In this document: in pieces, positions 49,167 to 58,087 of the stretch | How positions within the stretch are numbered: position 1 is the stretch's first letter | Layout: every line of letters starts with the position of its first letter | Position numbers and translations under genes: made by a program | NCBI RefSeq assembly: GCF_000308815.1 | Contig: NZ_BAFX01000042.1 | Coordinates: 1-64,000 of the forward strand | DNA from: Nocardia concava NBRC 100430 | Lineage (GTDB): Bacteria; Actinomycetota; Actinomycetes; Mycobacteriales; Mycobacteriaceae | Direction: 5' to 3' | Length of the DNA stretch: 64,000 bases | The notes under the pieces: model-generated | The model's database searches: none | Seen by the model: only the letters and a program-made list of their open reading frames with translations | Told to the model about the DNA's origin: nothing

Positions 49167-50029
49167 TGTCGGCTACCTACGTGCCCAAGGGGCTGGGCTG
49201 GGCCGCGCGCGCCTACCGCCGCCGGGGACTGATCCTGCGCCGGGTGGAGAACCTGGGCTTCGTGCTCGCCTTCGTCTGGCAGGTGCTCTCGTCGATCCCG
49301 TTGACGCTCAAGCGCTATCGCAGCGAGACCATGCGCGCCATCTCCGATATGACCTGGGGCCGCGGCTCGGTCATCGTGGGCGGCGGGACCGTGCCGATGA
49401 TGATCGTGCTCGGCCTGGTCATGGGCGCGTCGGTCGCGGTGGAGTCGTTCACGACACTGGACATGCTGGGCATGGGCCCGGTGTCGGGTCTGGTGTCGGC
49501 CTACGCCACCACCCGTGAGCTGGCCCCCATCGCCGCCGCCATCGGCTTCGCGGCTCAGGCGGGCTGCCGCATGACCGCCGAGATCGGGTCCATGCGCATC
49601 TCCGAGGAGATCGACGCCATCGAATCCCTCGGCCTGCGTTCGGTTCCCTTCGTGGTGACCACCCGCGTGCTGGCGGGCGCGGTCGCCATCATTCCGACCT
49701 TCCTGATCGCGCTGATCCTGTCGTATGCGGCCTGCCGCGGGCTGATCACGCTGGTGCACGGGGCCTCGGCGGGCGTGTACGACCACTATTTCTTCCAGTT
49801 CGTGTCCGGATTCGACGTGATCGCGGCCGTGGTGAAGGTGGCCATCTTCGCGGTGGTCGTCATCCTGATCCACTGCTACTACGGCTTTTTCGCCACCGGC
49901 GGTCCCGAGGGCGTGGGTATCGCCTCGGGCAAGGCCGTGCGCGCGTCGTCGGTGGCGATCATCGCCATGGACATGGTGCTGTCGCTGTCCCTCTGGGGCT
50001 TCAACTCGGCGATTACGTTCACGGGGTAG
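49166..50029 (+). CDS. yrbEB: Mce permease YrbEB (MlaE family)
   Basis: 287 residues from ATG 49166, overlapping yrbEA by 1 nt. Second permease half: R-M-T-A-E-I-G-S-M-R-I-S-E-E-I-D-A-I-E-S is the coupling helix and G-F-A-A-Q-A-G-C the family block near residue 127. Pairs with YrbEA in the inner membrane to form the Mce transporter core. 3 nt before mceA. Confidence 0.94.
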   Translation: MSATYVPKGLGWAARAYRRRGLILRRVENLGFVLAFVWQVLSSIPLTLKRYRSETMRAISDMTWGRGSVIVGGGTVPMMIVLGLVMGASVAVESFTTLDMLGMGPVSGLVSAYATTRELAPIAAAIGFAAQAGCRMTAEIGSMRISEEIDAIESLGLRSVPFVVTTRVLAGAVAIIPTFLIALILSYAACRGLITLVHGASAGVYDHYFFQFVSGFDVIAAVVKVAIFAVVVILIHCYYGFFATGGPEGVGIASGKAVRASSVAIIAMDMVLSLSLWGFNSAITFTG

Positions 50030-50032
50030 GGG

Positions 50033-51061
50033 ATGCCGAATTACGGAATGCCGGGTGTGGCCGTGGATCGCAAGCGCGCGATGACGGTCGGCGCGGTCGC
50101 GCTGGCACTGGTGATCGCGGTCGCCGCGGGCTGGTCGCTGTACCGGTCGCAGCAGGCCGAACCGGGGCTGCCGATCTCACTGCGCACCGAGCAGATCGGT
50201 GACGGCGTGCTGGTCGGCACCGAGGTGCGGGCCAATGGCGTGGTGGTCGGCAAGGTCACCGATATCGCGCCGGACCAGCATGGGACGCAGCAGATCTCGC
50301 TGCGGCTGGACGACACCAAGCTGTTCGGGATCGACGACAGCCTGCAGATCGATTACGCGCCCGCCAACCTCTTCGGCATCAGCGAGATCGAACTGCGCCG
50401 GGGCGCGGGCGGTTCGCCGCTGCGCTCGGGCACGGTGCTGGACTTCACCGGCCGCCGCGCGTCCGAGGTCTACGACGCCACCATGGGCTCGATCCTGCGC
50501 AGCGCCTCGCAGGTGGGCGGTTCGGTGCTGACTCCGCAGATGGCCTCGGTCATCGCGCAGGCCGCGGCCGACACCCAGGCGTTCACGCCGCTGGCGCAGG
50601 CGCTCATCACCGCGCAGCGCACCATCACCAACAACCAGAAGATGCCGATGTCGGAGCTGTTCGGCAATCTCGGCCCGGCCTTCGACGGCGGCGGCAAGTT
50701 CGCGGGCGCGACCGTGCAGGTGGTGGATCTGATCCGCAGCATGCAGCGCCTGCAGAACGATCGCGCCGCCTACGACAAGGGCGTGGCGACCGTCACCGGG
50801 CAACTGCTGCCGATTCTGGCGAACACCTTCGCCCAGGCCGGGACTCAGCTCTCCGGCACCACCGACATGCTGGTGCCGGTGCTGACCGCGCTGGCGCAGA
50901 TGGTGCCGCAGCCGCAGCAGTCCGCGGTCGAGTTGAGGCAGCTGCTCGAGCGGTTGCGCGCGGCCATGCCCGACAACGGGCAGGGACCGGTGCTGAATGT
51001 GGAGGTCGAGCTGAAGGGCGTGCCCGCCATCGCCGTTCCTCTGTTGGGAGGGGCGCGATGA
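50033..51061 (+). CDS. mceA: Mce protein MceA
   Basis: 342 residues. One N-terminal membrane helix, then an MCE/MlaD domain (residues about 45-125: L-R-T-E-Q-I-G-D-G-V-L-V-G-T-E-V-R-A-N-G, V-G-K-V-T-D-I), then long helical part and a tail. Six such chains form the needle-like tube that carries lipid across the periplasm. First position fixes it as MceA. Overlaps mceB by 4 nt (ATGA). Confidence 0.92.
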   Translation: MPNYGMPGVAVDRKRAMTVGAVALALVIAVAAGWSLYRSQQAEPGLPISLRTEQIGDGVLVGTEVRANGVVVGKVTDIAPDQHGTQQISLRLDDTKLFGIDDSLQIDYAPANLFGISEIELRRGAGGSPLRSGTVLDFTGRRASEVYDATMGSILRSASQVGGSVLTPQMASVIAQAAADTQAFTPLAQALITAQRTITNNQKMPMSELFGNLGPAFDGGGKFAGATVQVVDLIRSMQRLQNDRAAYDKGVATVTGQLLPILANTFAQAGTQLSGTTDMLVPVLTALAQMVPQPQQSAVELRQLLERLRAAMPDNGQGPVLNVEVELKGVPAIAVPLLGGAR

Positions 51062-52053
51062 GTGTGAAAGCGGCCGCGTGGCGGCTGGCCTTGTTCGCGG
51101 GCGTGATCGCGGTGGTGCTCATGCTCATCATGACCGCGATCCAGCGGCCGGTGTCGGGTAGGACCGAGACCCACGACGCGATCTTCACCGACGCCAACGG
51201 CCTCAAGGTCGGCGATGACGTGCGCATGTACGGGGTGCAGGTCGGCAAGATCAAGAACATCAGCCTCGAGGGTGCGAAGGCGCGAGTTCAGTTGTCGGTC
51301 AAGACCGATGCGCCGATCTACGACAACTCCAAGCTGGCCATCCGCTACCAGAACCTCACCGGGCAGCGGTACATCGATCTGCAGCAGCAGCCGCAGCCGG
51401 GCAATCGGATCGCGGCGGGCGCGCGCATCGGCGACGACCACACGGTGCCGTCGTTCGATGTGACGCAGCTGTTCAACGGCCTGAAGCCGGTGTTGCAGAC
51501 CATTTCTCCCGAGGCCATCAACCAATTCAGCGCCAGCATGGTGGCGTTGATCGAAGGTGACGGCAGCGGTGTCGGACCGGCCCTGGACGCGATCGGGAAA
51601 CTGGCGTCGTACGTGGACAATCGGCAGCAGGTGATCTGGACGCTGATCCGGAACATGTCGGATCTGTCCGACCGGCTGGGCGGGCGGGTGCACTACCTGG
51701 TGCCGCTGCTGAAGCAGCTGTCCGACATCTTCGAGGCGTTGCAGCAGAACATCGGCGGCCTGGCGCAGTTCGCCATGACCGCGCCGTCGGTGCTGCGGCC
51801 CATCGACAATCTGCTGACGTCACTGGGCATCACCAGCGGCTCCGATGTGGACGCGCTGATCCGCAAGGTCTTCCCCGACGCCAAGGAGGCGGTGGAGACC
51901 TTCGGCCGCCTGCCCGCGGTGCTGGGTGCGGCCGACGTGTCCGCCGGCGGCCCGGGCGGTTGGAAGCCGGTGTGCAGCAAGGGCACCGCGGATGTTCCCG
52001 CGGTGGTCAAGGTGCTCATCTCGGGACAGCAGGTGGCGATATGCAACGGATGA
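51058..52053 (+). CDS. mceB: Mce protein MceB
   Basis: 331 residues. Membrane helix at residues about 8-30, MCE domain (D-A-I-F-T-D-A-N-G-L-K-V-G-D-D-V-R-M-Y-G-V-Q-V-G), then helices and a C-terminal Cys-containing tail (C-S-K-G, I-C-N-G). Coupled to mceA by ATGA. Subunit of the lipid-import tube. Confidence 0.92.
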   Translation: MSVKAAAWRLALFAGVIAVVLMLIMTAIQRPVSGRTETHDAIFTDANGLKVGDDVRMYGVQVGKIKNISLEGAKARVQLSVKTDAPIYDNSKLAIRYQNLTGQRYIDLQQQPQPGNRIAAGARIGDDHTVPSFDVTQLFNGLKPVLQTISPEAINQFSASMVALIEGDGSGVGPALDAIGKLASYVDNRQQVIWTLIRNMSDLSDRLGGRVHYLVPLLKQLSDIFEALQQNIGGLAQFAMTAPSVLRPIDNLLTSLGITSGSDVDALIRKVFPDAKEAVETFGRLPAVLGAADVSAGGPGGWKPVCSKGTADVPAVVKVLISGQQVAICNG

Positions 52054-53060
52054 GACTGCCGAACCTGCTGCGGCGGGACGATCGCGTCGTCGACGACGCG
52101 ACCAAGCAGAAGCGCAATCTGCGCAAGGGCATCATCGGCGCGATCGTGGTGGCGCTGGGCCTGGCGGCCGCGGGTGCGCTGTACGTGGTGCCGTTCGGCA
52201 AGCACACCTACACCGCGGAACTGTCCGAGGCGCAGTCGGTGAAGGCGGGCGACGATGTGCGTATCGCCGGGATCTCCGTCGGTGAGGTCAAGTCCCTGGA
52301 ACTGAAGCCGGACAAGGTCGTCATGCGCTTCACCGTGAAATCCGATGTGTTCCTGGGCGATCAGACCTCACTCGACATTCGCATGCTGACCATCGTCGGC
52401 GGCCACTACGTCGCGGTGTTCCCCGCCGGGAGCAAGCCGCTGGGCTCCGCGCCCATCCCGGCCGACCGGGTGCGCCTGCCCTACAGCCTGGTCGAGACCT
52501 TCCAGGACGCGGCCACCCCGCTGGCCAAGATCGACGGCTCCACGCTCAACAAGAACCTTGCGGCGCTGGGCAATTCGATCGACGGCGCGCCCGACAGCCT
52601 GCGCACCACGCTGGCCACGGTCCAGACCTACGTGGACGCGCTGGACAAGCAGCGCAGCCAGGTGTCGAACGCGGTCGCGGTGGCGGACGAGTACGTGCGC
52701 ATGTACGACGGCGCGAAATCCGATCTCGGGCGGCTCATGGACAACGCCAATCTGCTGGTGACCGTGCTCGACGACAAGCACACCGAGATGGCCGAGGCCA
52801 TCCGGCTGCTCAGCGACGTGCTCGGCCGGCTCGGCGGCGTGGAACCCACGTTCTCGGATCTGAAGCCCAAGCTGACCGATGCCATCACCCAGCTCGAGCA
52901 GCTCGGCCAGAAGTTCGCCCCGACCCTGACCGCCGCGCAGGACCTGCAGAAGAAGCTGTCGGACCTGGTGATTCCCGACGGCGGCGTGAAGGTCGACCAG
53001 TCGGGCCAGACCGTGACCCTGCCGCAGGTGTGCATTCCGGTGCCGGGGAAGGACTGCTGA
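52041..53060 (+). CDS. mceC: Mce protein MceC
   Basis: 339 residues from ATG 52041, which has AGGTGG 4 nt upstream; ATG 52050 in the ATGA overlap is equally possible. Membrane helix at about residue 30-52, MCE domain with L-S-E-A-Q-S-V-K-A-G-D-D-V-R-I-A-G-I-S-V-G-E-V in segments, then helices and a cysteine tail (V-C-I-P-V-P-G-K-D-C). Confidence 0.92.
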   Translation: MQRMRLPNLLRRDDRVVDDATKQKRNLRKGIIGAIVVALGLAAAGALYVVPFGKHTYTAELSEAQSVKAGDDVRIAGISVGEVKSLELKPDKVVMRFTVKSDVFLGDQTSLDIRMLTIVGGHYVAVFPAGSKPLGSAPIPADRVRLPYSLVETFQDAATPLAKIDGSTLNKNLAALGNSIDGAPDSLRTTLATVQTYVDALDKQRSQVSNAVAVADEYVRMYDGAKSDLGRLMDNANLLVTVLDDKHTEMAEAIRLLSDVLGRLGGVEPTFSDLKPKLTDAITQLEQLGQKFAPTLTAAQDLQKKLSDLVIPDGGVKVDQSGQTVTLPQVCIPVPGKDC

Positions 53061-54142
53061 TGTTCAAGCGGATGCTCGGATCGCAGGCGTTCATGTCGGT
53101 CGCCGGTGCGGTGCTGGTCGTGGTGCTCGCGGTGGTCGGCTATTTCATCTGGTTCGACCCGATGAAGAAGACCGTCTCCTACTGCGCCGTCATGCCCGAC
53201 GCGGTCGGCCTCTACGCCGGCAACAAGGTGACCATGCGCGGAATCCCGGTCGGCACCGTCGATTCCATCGATACCGACGGCACCAAGGTGAAGGTCAAGT
53301 TCACCGTGGACGCCCAGTACCCGGTGTACGCGGACGCCGCGGCCACCACGGTCTCGGATTCCATTGTGGCCGACCGCAATCTGGCGGTGCTCAATACCGG
53401 CAAGGACCTGAAGCACTGGGATGCGTCGCAGTGCATCACCAGAACCCTGACGCCCAAGAGCATTACCGAGACGCTGACCGCGCTCGCCGACCTCTCGTCG
53501 CAGCTGCAGCAGACGCAGGCCCCGGATGCGCTGGCGCACGGCCTGTCCGGGCTCGACACCGCCACCCAGGGCGCGGGACCGCAGATCAACGAGATCGTGA
53601 AGAAGCTGGGTTCGGCGCTGTCGCAACCGGATGCCGACATCGGCCACCTGGCGGGCATCTTCGACGCCTTCGCCTCGGTCGGTCAGAAGGTCGAGGAGCA
53701 CTGGGGCGATCTGCGTTCCATGCTGCTGCGGCTGGGCCCGGCCCTGAACAATGCCACCACCGAATTGATCGGTCCCGGTGCGCAACTCATCGACCGCCTC
53801 GGTGACGTGCTGCCCATGCTCAACGATCTGGTCACCATCGCGGGCGACCCGATCATGACGGCCCTGAACGACACCCTGCCGCTGGTGCGCCTGCTGCGCG
53901 CCAATGTCGGCTCGCTGTCGGAGGTCGTGCTCAAGCTGCCGGTGCTGACCAATGCCGCCCAGCACATGATGGGCGACGGCGTCACCTACGGCTCGCCGCG
54001 CGCGGCGCTCCCGGCCCCGCAGGCCGAACAGGTCTGCGCCGCCGTCAACGCGGCCTCCCCGGGCGCGTGCGCCGATGCCGCCAACGGCCTGGTGAACGTC
54101 CCGCTGGTGCCCCTGGTGCTCGGAATGGCAGGTGCGCGATGA
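53060..54142 (+). CDS. mceD: Mce protein MceD
   Basis: 360 residues. Membrane helix about residue 12-32, MCE domain beginning S-Y-C-A-V-M-P-D-A-V-G-L-Y-A-G-N-K-V and G-I-P-V-G-T-V, then long helices. C-terminus G-M-A-G-A-R; its stop TGA overlaps the ATG of mceE at 54139. Shares the A of TGATG with mceC. Confidence 0.92.
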   Translation: MFKRMLGSQAFMSVAGAVLVVVLAVVGYFIWFDPMKKTVSYCAVMPDAVGLYAGNKVTMRGIPVGTVDSIDTDGTKVKVKFTVDAQYPVYADAAATTVSDSIVADRNLAVLNTGKDLKHWDASQCITRTLTPKSITETLTALADLSSQLQQTQAPDALAHGLSGLDTATQGAGPQINEIVKKLGSALSQPDADIGHLAGIFDAFASVGQKVEEHWGDLRSMLLRLGPALNNATTELIGPGAQLIDRLGDVLPMLNDLVTIAGDPIMTALNDTLPLVRLLRANVGSLSEVVLKLPVLTNAAQHMMGDGVTYGSPRAALPAPQAEQVCAAVNAASPGACADAANGLVNVPLVPLVLGMAGAR

Positions 54143-55341
54143 GAATCGGACGCTGGGACATCAGCATCGACACCGGATCCTCCCGTCCCCGTGGTGGGCG
54201 ACCCCGTCATCCCGGCATGCTTTTGGCCGGGATCCACCCCGCCGCTGTGGATTCCGGCCAAAAGCGCGCCGGAATGACGAAGGGGGCGTCTCGCCGCGTG
54301 AAGCGAGCGGGTGCTGCCGTGCTGGCCGCCGGGCTGCTCGTCGGCGTGGGCGGCTGTGCCTTCGATCCGTCGTCGGTGCCGGTGCCCGGGACCACGATCT
54401 CGGGGCCGACTTACCGGATCCACATCGAGTTCGGGAATGTGCTGAATCTCCCCGCCAAGGCGAAGGTCATCGCCAATGGCGCGCAGGTGGGTTCGGTGAG
54501 CGGTGTGCGCGTGGTGGATTCGGCGCATTCGAGCGGACGCGGCGGGTATGTCGTGGTGGACGCCGATATTTCGTCGAAGGTGCAGCTGCCGACCGCGACT
54601 GTGGCCGAGCTGCGGCAGAATACGGTGCTCGGTGATATTCACCTGGCGCTGACCACGCCGCCGGGCGGGTTCGGTTCGCTGTTGCAGGACGGCGGCACCA
54701 TCACCCAGGAGCACACCAAGCCGCCGGTGCAGCTCGAGGACACCATGGCCGCGCTGGCCGCCTTCACCCAGGGCGGGGCGATCAATCAGCTGCAGGACAT
54801 CATCAACCGGTTCAATGCCGTGCTGCCGCAGGATCCCGACGAGACCAAGCGGATCGCGCAGAACGCAGCCGGGAACGCGGTCGATCTGGCGGCCAATCTC
54901 GACAAGGTCGACAGCCTGCTCAACGGCCTCGGCGTGAACGCCCAGGTGCTGCACGATCGCGCGGACTTCCTGGACCATCAGCTCAGCCAGGAGTCGGTGG
55001 ACGCCATGACCGGCGTCACCAATTCCATCAAGGGCGTCACCCAGATCTTCGCGGTGCTCGGGCAGCTCGGACAGTCGCTGGTGTGGCTGGCCCCGCTGGC
55101 CGGTGCGCTGGATCCGGTGACGCAAGCCTTTGCGCCGCTCGCCCTTTCGGGAAAGCCCCTGGATCTGTCGCAGCCGTCGAACCTGTCGGCGCTGGTATCG
55201 CTGGTGCGGGACAAGCTGATTCCGTTCGTGGAGAACGGGCCGAAGGTGAACATCACCGGGATCAAGGCGGATTCGGTTTCCCGCGACGACCAGGTCACCA
55301 ACATTCTGGCCGGACTGCGCATGATCGGCGCTGTGCGATGA
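54139..55341 (+). CDS. mceE: Mce lipoprotein MceE with an in-frame palindromic repeat near its start
   Basis: 400 residues from ATG 54139, the start that gives the ATGA overlap seen elsewhere in the operon. The lipobox V-G-G-C73 follows A-A-V-L-A-A-G-L-L, so the lipidated cysteine comes after an unusually long 72-residue leader. Codons 23-47 are exactly repeat copy 4 (25 codons, no stop). A second start, GTG 54298 (codon 54), would give a normal 20-residue lipoprotein signal and has AAGGGGG 11 nt upstream, next to the repeat edge. Residues 80-400: MCE domain (L-N-L-P-A-K-A-K-V-I-A-N-G-A-Q-V-G) and helices. Which start is used is open. Confidence 0.88.
   Translation: MRIGRWDISIDTGSSRPRGGRPRHPGMLLAGIHPAAVDSGQKRAGMTKGASRRVKRAGAAVLAAGLLVGVGGCAFDPSSVPVPGTTISGPTYRIHIEFGNVLNLPAKAKVIANGAQVGSVSGVRVVDSAHSSGRGGYVVVDADISSKVQLPTATVAELRQNTVLGDIHLALTTPPGGFGSLLQDGGTITQEHTKPPVQLEDTMAALAAFTQGGAINQLQDIINRFNAVLPQDPDETKRIAQNAAGNAVDLAANLDKVDSLLNGLGVNAQVLHDRADFLDHQLSQESVDAMTGVTNSIKGVTQIFAVLGQLGQSLVWLAPLAGALDPVTQAFAPLALSGKPLDLSQPSNLSALVSLVRDKLIPFVENGPKVNITGIKADSVSRDDQVTNILAGLRMIGAVR
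54205..54279. repeat. two-hairpin palindromic repeat, copy 4 (inside mceE)
   Basis: 75 bp. Left half ATCCCGGC/GCCGGGAT, right half ATTCCGGC/GCCGGAAT. It begins exactly at a codon boundary of the mceE frame and reads R-H-P-G-M-L-L-A-G-I, then H-P-A-A-V-D-S-G-Q-K-R-A-G-M-T. Only copy that lies within a gene. Confidence 0.9.
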
Positions 55342-55360
55342 AAGAGATTGGGGCCGTTCG

Positions 55361-56317
55361 ATGAAGTGGGGTTCGCTGGCGTCGCTGGGCGGCATCGCGG
55401 TCGTCACCGTGGTGGGCGCGAGCTATCTGACCTTCGGTGTGGTGCGGGCCGATCCGTTCGCGCACTACACCGACGCGTCCATGGTGATGCCGAATTCCGG
55501 TGGCCTGAGCGTGGGTTCGCCGATTCTGCTGACCGGCATGAAGGTCGGCAAGGTCACCTCGGTGGACTCGACCGCGCGCGGCGTCGAGGTGGGTTTCCGC
55601 ATCGACGGTGATCGCAAGCTGCCCACCAACAGCGATATCACCATCGAGCAGCTCTCCGCGCTGGGTGAGCCGTACGTGGAATTCCGGGCCAAGGCCCCGG
55701 GCGGGCCGTACCTGAAGGACGGGCAGCGCCTGGACACCGCGGCGGTCAAGTCGCCGCTGTCGATTCCCGAGGTGTCGCGGCTGGTCAACAAGGTCATGAA
55801 CCAGCTGGACCCGAAGGTGGCGGCCTCGCTGGCCAGCACCCTGGGAACGGCGTTCCACGACACGGATTCGTCCATGCCGAACCTGACCCGCGCGGGTGAT
55901 CTGCTGGCCCAGGCCATCATGAGCCGCGAACCCAAGATCGCCCAGCTACTCAACAGCTTCCAGGCTGCGGCCTCGAATATCGCGGGCATGGGCGAGGCGA
56001 CCGCGGCAGCCGCACCGGCATTCGTGCAGTTCGAGCAGTCGCTCGAGGAGCTCATCAATGCCGTCGGTAGACTGGTGGACCGTGCCCCAGGCCCCCAGGC
56101 CTATGTGGAGGGCAACGGGCTGGCACCGTTCCTGGTCAAGCTGAGCGACTGGCTCCAGCAGGCCGGACCCGAATTGAAGACCCTCGCCCCGCAGCTGCAG
56201 CCGCTTGCCGATGCCGCACGCACGGCCGGGCCGCAAGTCAATATCAGCAGCTTGATCTCGCAGGCGCTCGCGTCCACCGGTGACGGTGCCGTGCGTGTGC
56301 AGGTCAACGTGAAGTAG
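55361..56317 (+). CDS. mceF: Mce protein MceF
   Basis: 318 residues, shorter than many MceF. Membrane helix at residues about 5-27, MCE domain (M-V-M-P-N-S-G-G-L-S-V-G-S-P-I-L-L-T-G-M-K in segments, V-G-K-V-T-S-V), then helices and a C-terminal N-V-K. Last of the six tube subunits; 19 nt after mceE. Confidence 0.92.
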   Translation: MKWGSLASLGGIAVVTVVGASYLTFGVVRADPFAHYTDASMVMPNSGGLSVGSPILLTGMKVGKVTSVDSTARGVEVGFRIDGDRKLPTNSDITIEQLSALGEPYVEFRAKAPGGPYLKDGQRLDTAAVKSPLSIPEVSRLVNKVMNQLDPKVAASLASTLGTAFHDTDSSMPNLTRAGDLLAQAIMSREPKIAQLLNSFQAAASNIAGMGEATAAAAPAFVQFEQSLEELINAVGRLVDRAPGPQAYVEGNGLAPFLVKLSDWLQQAGPELKTLAPQLQPLADAARTAGPQVNISSLISQALASTGDGAVRVQVNVK

Positions 56318-56342
56318 CAGTACCCAGCTAGGAGGAGACCCC

Positions 56343-56912
56343 ATGTCTCAGGACACCGAACCCACGCTGCCGACCGCGCAGCCGCAGGTCAAGACGGTTT
56401 CGTTGAAGCTGTCGACGCTGCTGCTCACCGGCGCGGCCGTGCTGCTCGTCGGTGCGCTCGTGTGGGTCACCGTGCTGTGGCAGTCCGCGCGCGGCGATCT
56501 GAAGGACCGCGACGCGCAGGCGGCCGACGACAAGCACGCCGCGCAGGTCGCCTCCGACTACGCCCTGGGCGCGGCCAACCTCAACTACGCCGACTTCAAT
56601 GCCTGGACCTCGCGTCTGAAGGCGAACACCACCCCGGCGCTGGCGGGCAAGTTCGACGCGACCGCATCGAAGCTGCAGGAGATCCTGGTTCCGTTGAAGT
56701 GGACCTCGAGCCCCACCCTGCTCAGCTCCCAGGTCATCAACCGAGACAACGGCGTCTACAAGGTCAACGTCTATCTGAACGTCAACTCCACCAACGCCCA
56801 GAACCCCGACGGTGTCCTGACCACCATCTACTACACGGTCAACGTCGATCCCAAGAGCGACTGGAAGGTCACCGACGTCGGCGGCATCGACCTCCCGCTG
56901 CCCAAGCAGTAA
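56343..56912 (+). CDS. Mce-associated membrane protein
   Basis: 189 residues with GGAGGAG upstream. Polar start, membrane helix (L-L-L-T-G-A-A-V-L-L-V-G-A-L-V-W-V), coiled segment and a C-terminal NTF2-like beta domain (Y-K-V-N-V-Y-L-N-V-N-S and T-I-Y-Y-T-V-N-V-D). Same plan as the Mam/Mas proteins that follow mce operons and stabilise the importer. Only one is present here, where many operons have two or more. Closed by a terminator. Confidence 0.88.
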   Translation: MSQDTEPTLPTAQPQVKTVSLKLSTLLLTGAAVLLVGALVWVTVLWQSARGDLKDRDAQAADDKHAAQVASDYALGAANLNYADFNAWTSRLKANTTPALAGKFDATASKLQEILVPLKWTSSPTLLSSQVINRDNGVYKVNVYLNVNSTNAQNPDGVLTTIYYTVNVDPKSDWKVTDVGGIDLPLPKQ

Positions 56913-56932
56913 CCCTGCGGCCACGAGATCCC

Positions 56933-56968
56933 GGCCCCGCCAGAGCATTTCGCTCGGGCGGGGCCTTT
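56933..56968 (+). terminator. mce operon terminator
   Basis: GGCCCCGCC pairs perfectly with GGCGGGGCC (9 bp); within its loop GAGC and GCTC make a small inner stem. Followed by TTTCG, 21 nt past the stop of the Mce-associated gene. Confidence 0.75.
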
Positions 56969-57076
56969 CGCATGTCCGGGCTGCGCCCTTCGCGCCTCGC
57001 GTGGCCGGCGGAGGGTGCAGACTGAAGGGCGGATTTCAGGCATATCACCCACCGGGAAACGACGGAGGAGTCGGGC

Positions 57077-57946
57077 ATGGAACTGGGTCTGCACTACTGG
57101 AACTATTCGACACCCGCCGAACCCGGGCGGATCGCGTCCACCCTGGCGGCCACCGCCCGCATTGCCGAACAGGCGGGGTTCACGCAGTTCACGGTCATGG
57201 ACCACTACTTCCAGATGGAGCACAGCGGCACGGCCGACGAACCCATGCTGGAGGGGTACACGACCCTCGGCTATGTGGCCGCGCTGACCGAGCGGATGCG
57301 GCTGGGGCTGCTGGTGACCGGCGTGATGTACCGGCATCCGGGCCTGCTCGCCAAGATCGTCACCACGCTGGACGTGCTCTCCGGCGGCCGGGCCGAACTC
57401 GGCATCGGCGCGTCCTGGTACGAGCGCGAGCAGCGCGGGCTCGGGGTGCCGGTGGTCCCGATGGGCGAGCGGTTCGAGCGCCTCGAGGAGACGCTGCAGA
57501 TCTGCCTGCAGATGTGGGGTCCCGACAACGGGCCGTACAAGGGCGAGCACTACCAGCTGGCCGAGACCCTCTGTGTGCCAGCGCCTTTGACCCGCCCGCA
57601 CCCGCCCATCCTGATCGGCGGCGGTGGCGAGAAGAAGACGCTGCTGCTGGTGGCCCGCTACGCCGACGCCTGCAACCTCTTCGCGAGCTCGGTCGAGGAT
57701 GTGGCCCGCAAGCTCGAGGTGCTGCGCGCGCATTGCGAGGCAGAGCAGCGTGACTACGACGCCATCCGCAAGACCGCGCTGTACGTATCCCGTTCCGGGC
57801 TCGCCGACCCGGACGAGGTGGTGCGGACCGCCGAAGAGCTGGCCGCCCTGGGCATCACCCAACTGGATTTCATGCCCGACGGCGATCCGGTCGCCTACAC
57901 AACCGATTTCGCCGAACGCCTGCTCCCGCGCTTGACCTCGATCTGA
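57077..57946 (+). CDS. LLM-class F420-dependent oxidoreductase
   Basis: 289 residues with ACGGAGGAG-type ribosome-binding site. Luciferase-like TIM barrel: L-G-L-H-Y-W-N-Y at the start, F-T-V-M-D-H-Y-F-Q-M near residue 38, L-D-V-L-S-G-G-R-A-E-L-G-I-G-A and P-I-L-I-G-G-G-G near 180. Members of this length in actinobacteria mostly use coenzyme F420. Substrate unknown. Followed directly by repeat copy 5. Confidence 0.88.
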   Translation: MELGLHYWNYSTPAEPGRIASTLAATARIAEQAGFTQFTVMDHYFQMEHSGTADEPMLEGYTTLGYVAALTERMRLGLLVTGVMYRHPGLLAKIVTTLDVLSGGRAELGIGASWYEREQRGLGVPVVPMGERFERLEETLQICLQMWGPDNGPYKGEHYQLAETLCVPAPLTRPHPPILIGGGGEKKTLLLVARYADACNLFASSVEDVARKLEVLRAHCEAEQRDYDAIRKTALYVSRSGLADPDEVVRTAEELAALGITQLDFMPDGDPVAYTTDFAERLLPRLTSI

Positions 57947-57956
57947 CGCTCCTACC

Positions 57957-58030
57957 CGTCATCCCGGCGTGCTTTTGGCCGGGATCTCACTGCCGCCGTG
58001 GATTCCGGCCAAAAACATGCCGGAATGACG
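57957..58030. repeat. two-hairpin palindromic repeat, copy 5
   Basis: 74 bp. Left half ATCCCGGC/GCCGGGAT, right half ATTCCGGC/GCCGGAAT, orientation as copies 2 and 4. Begins 10 nt after the LLM oxidoreductase stop; the next gene is on the same strand. Confidence 0.9.
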
Positions 58031-58087
58031 TGGGGATTCCGGGAGTTCGGTATCATCGCGCGCGCTTGCTCACCACCTGGAGGAACC

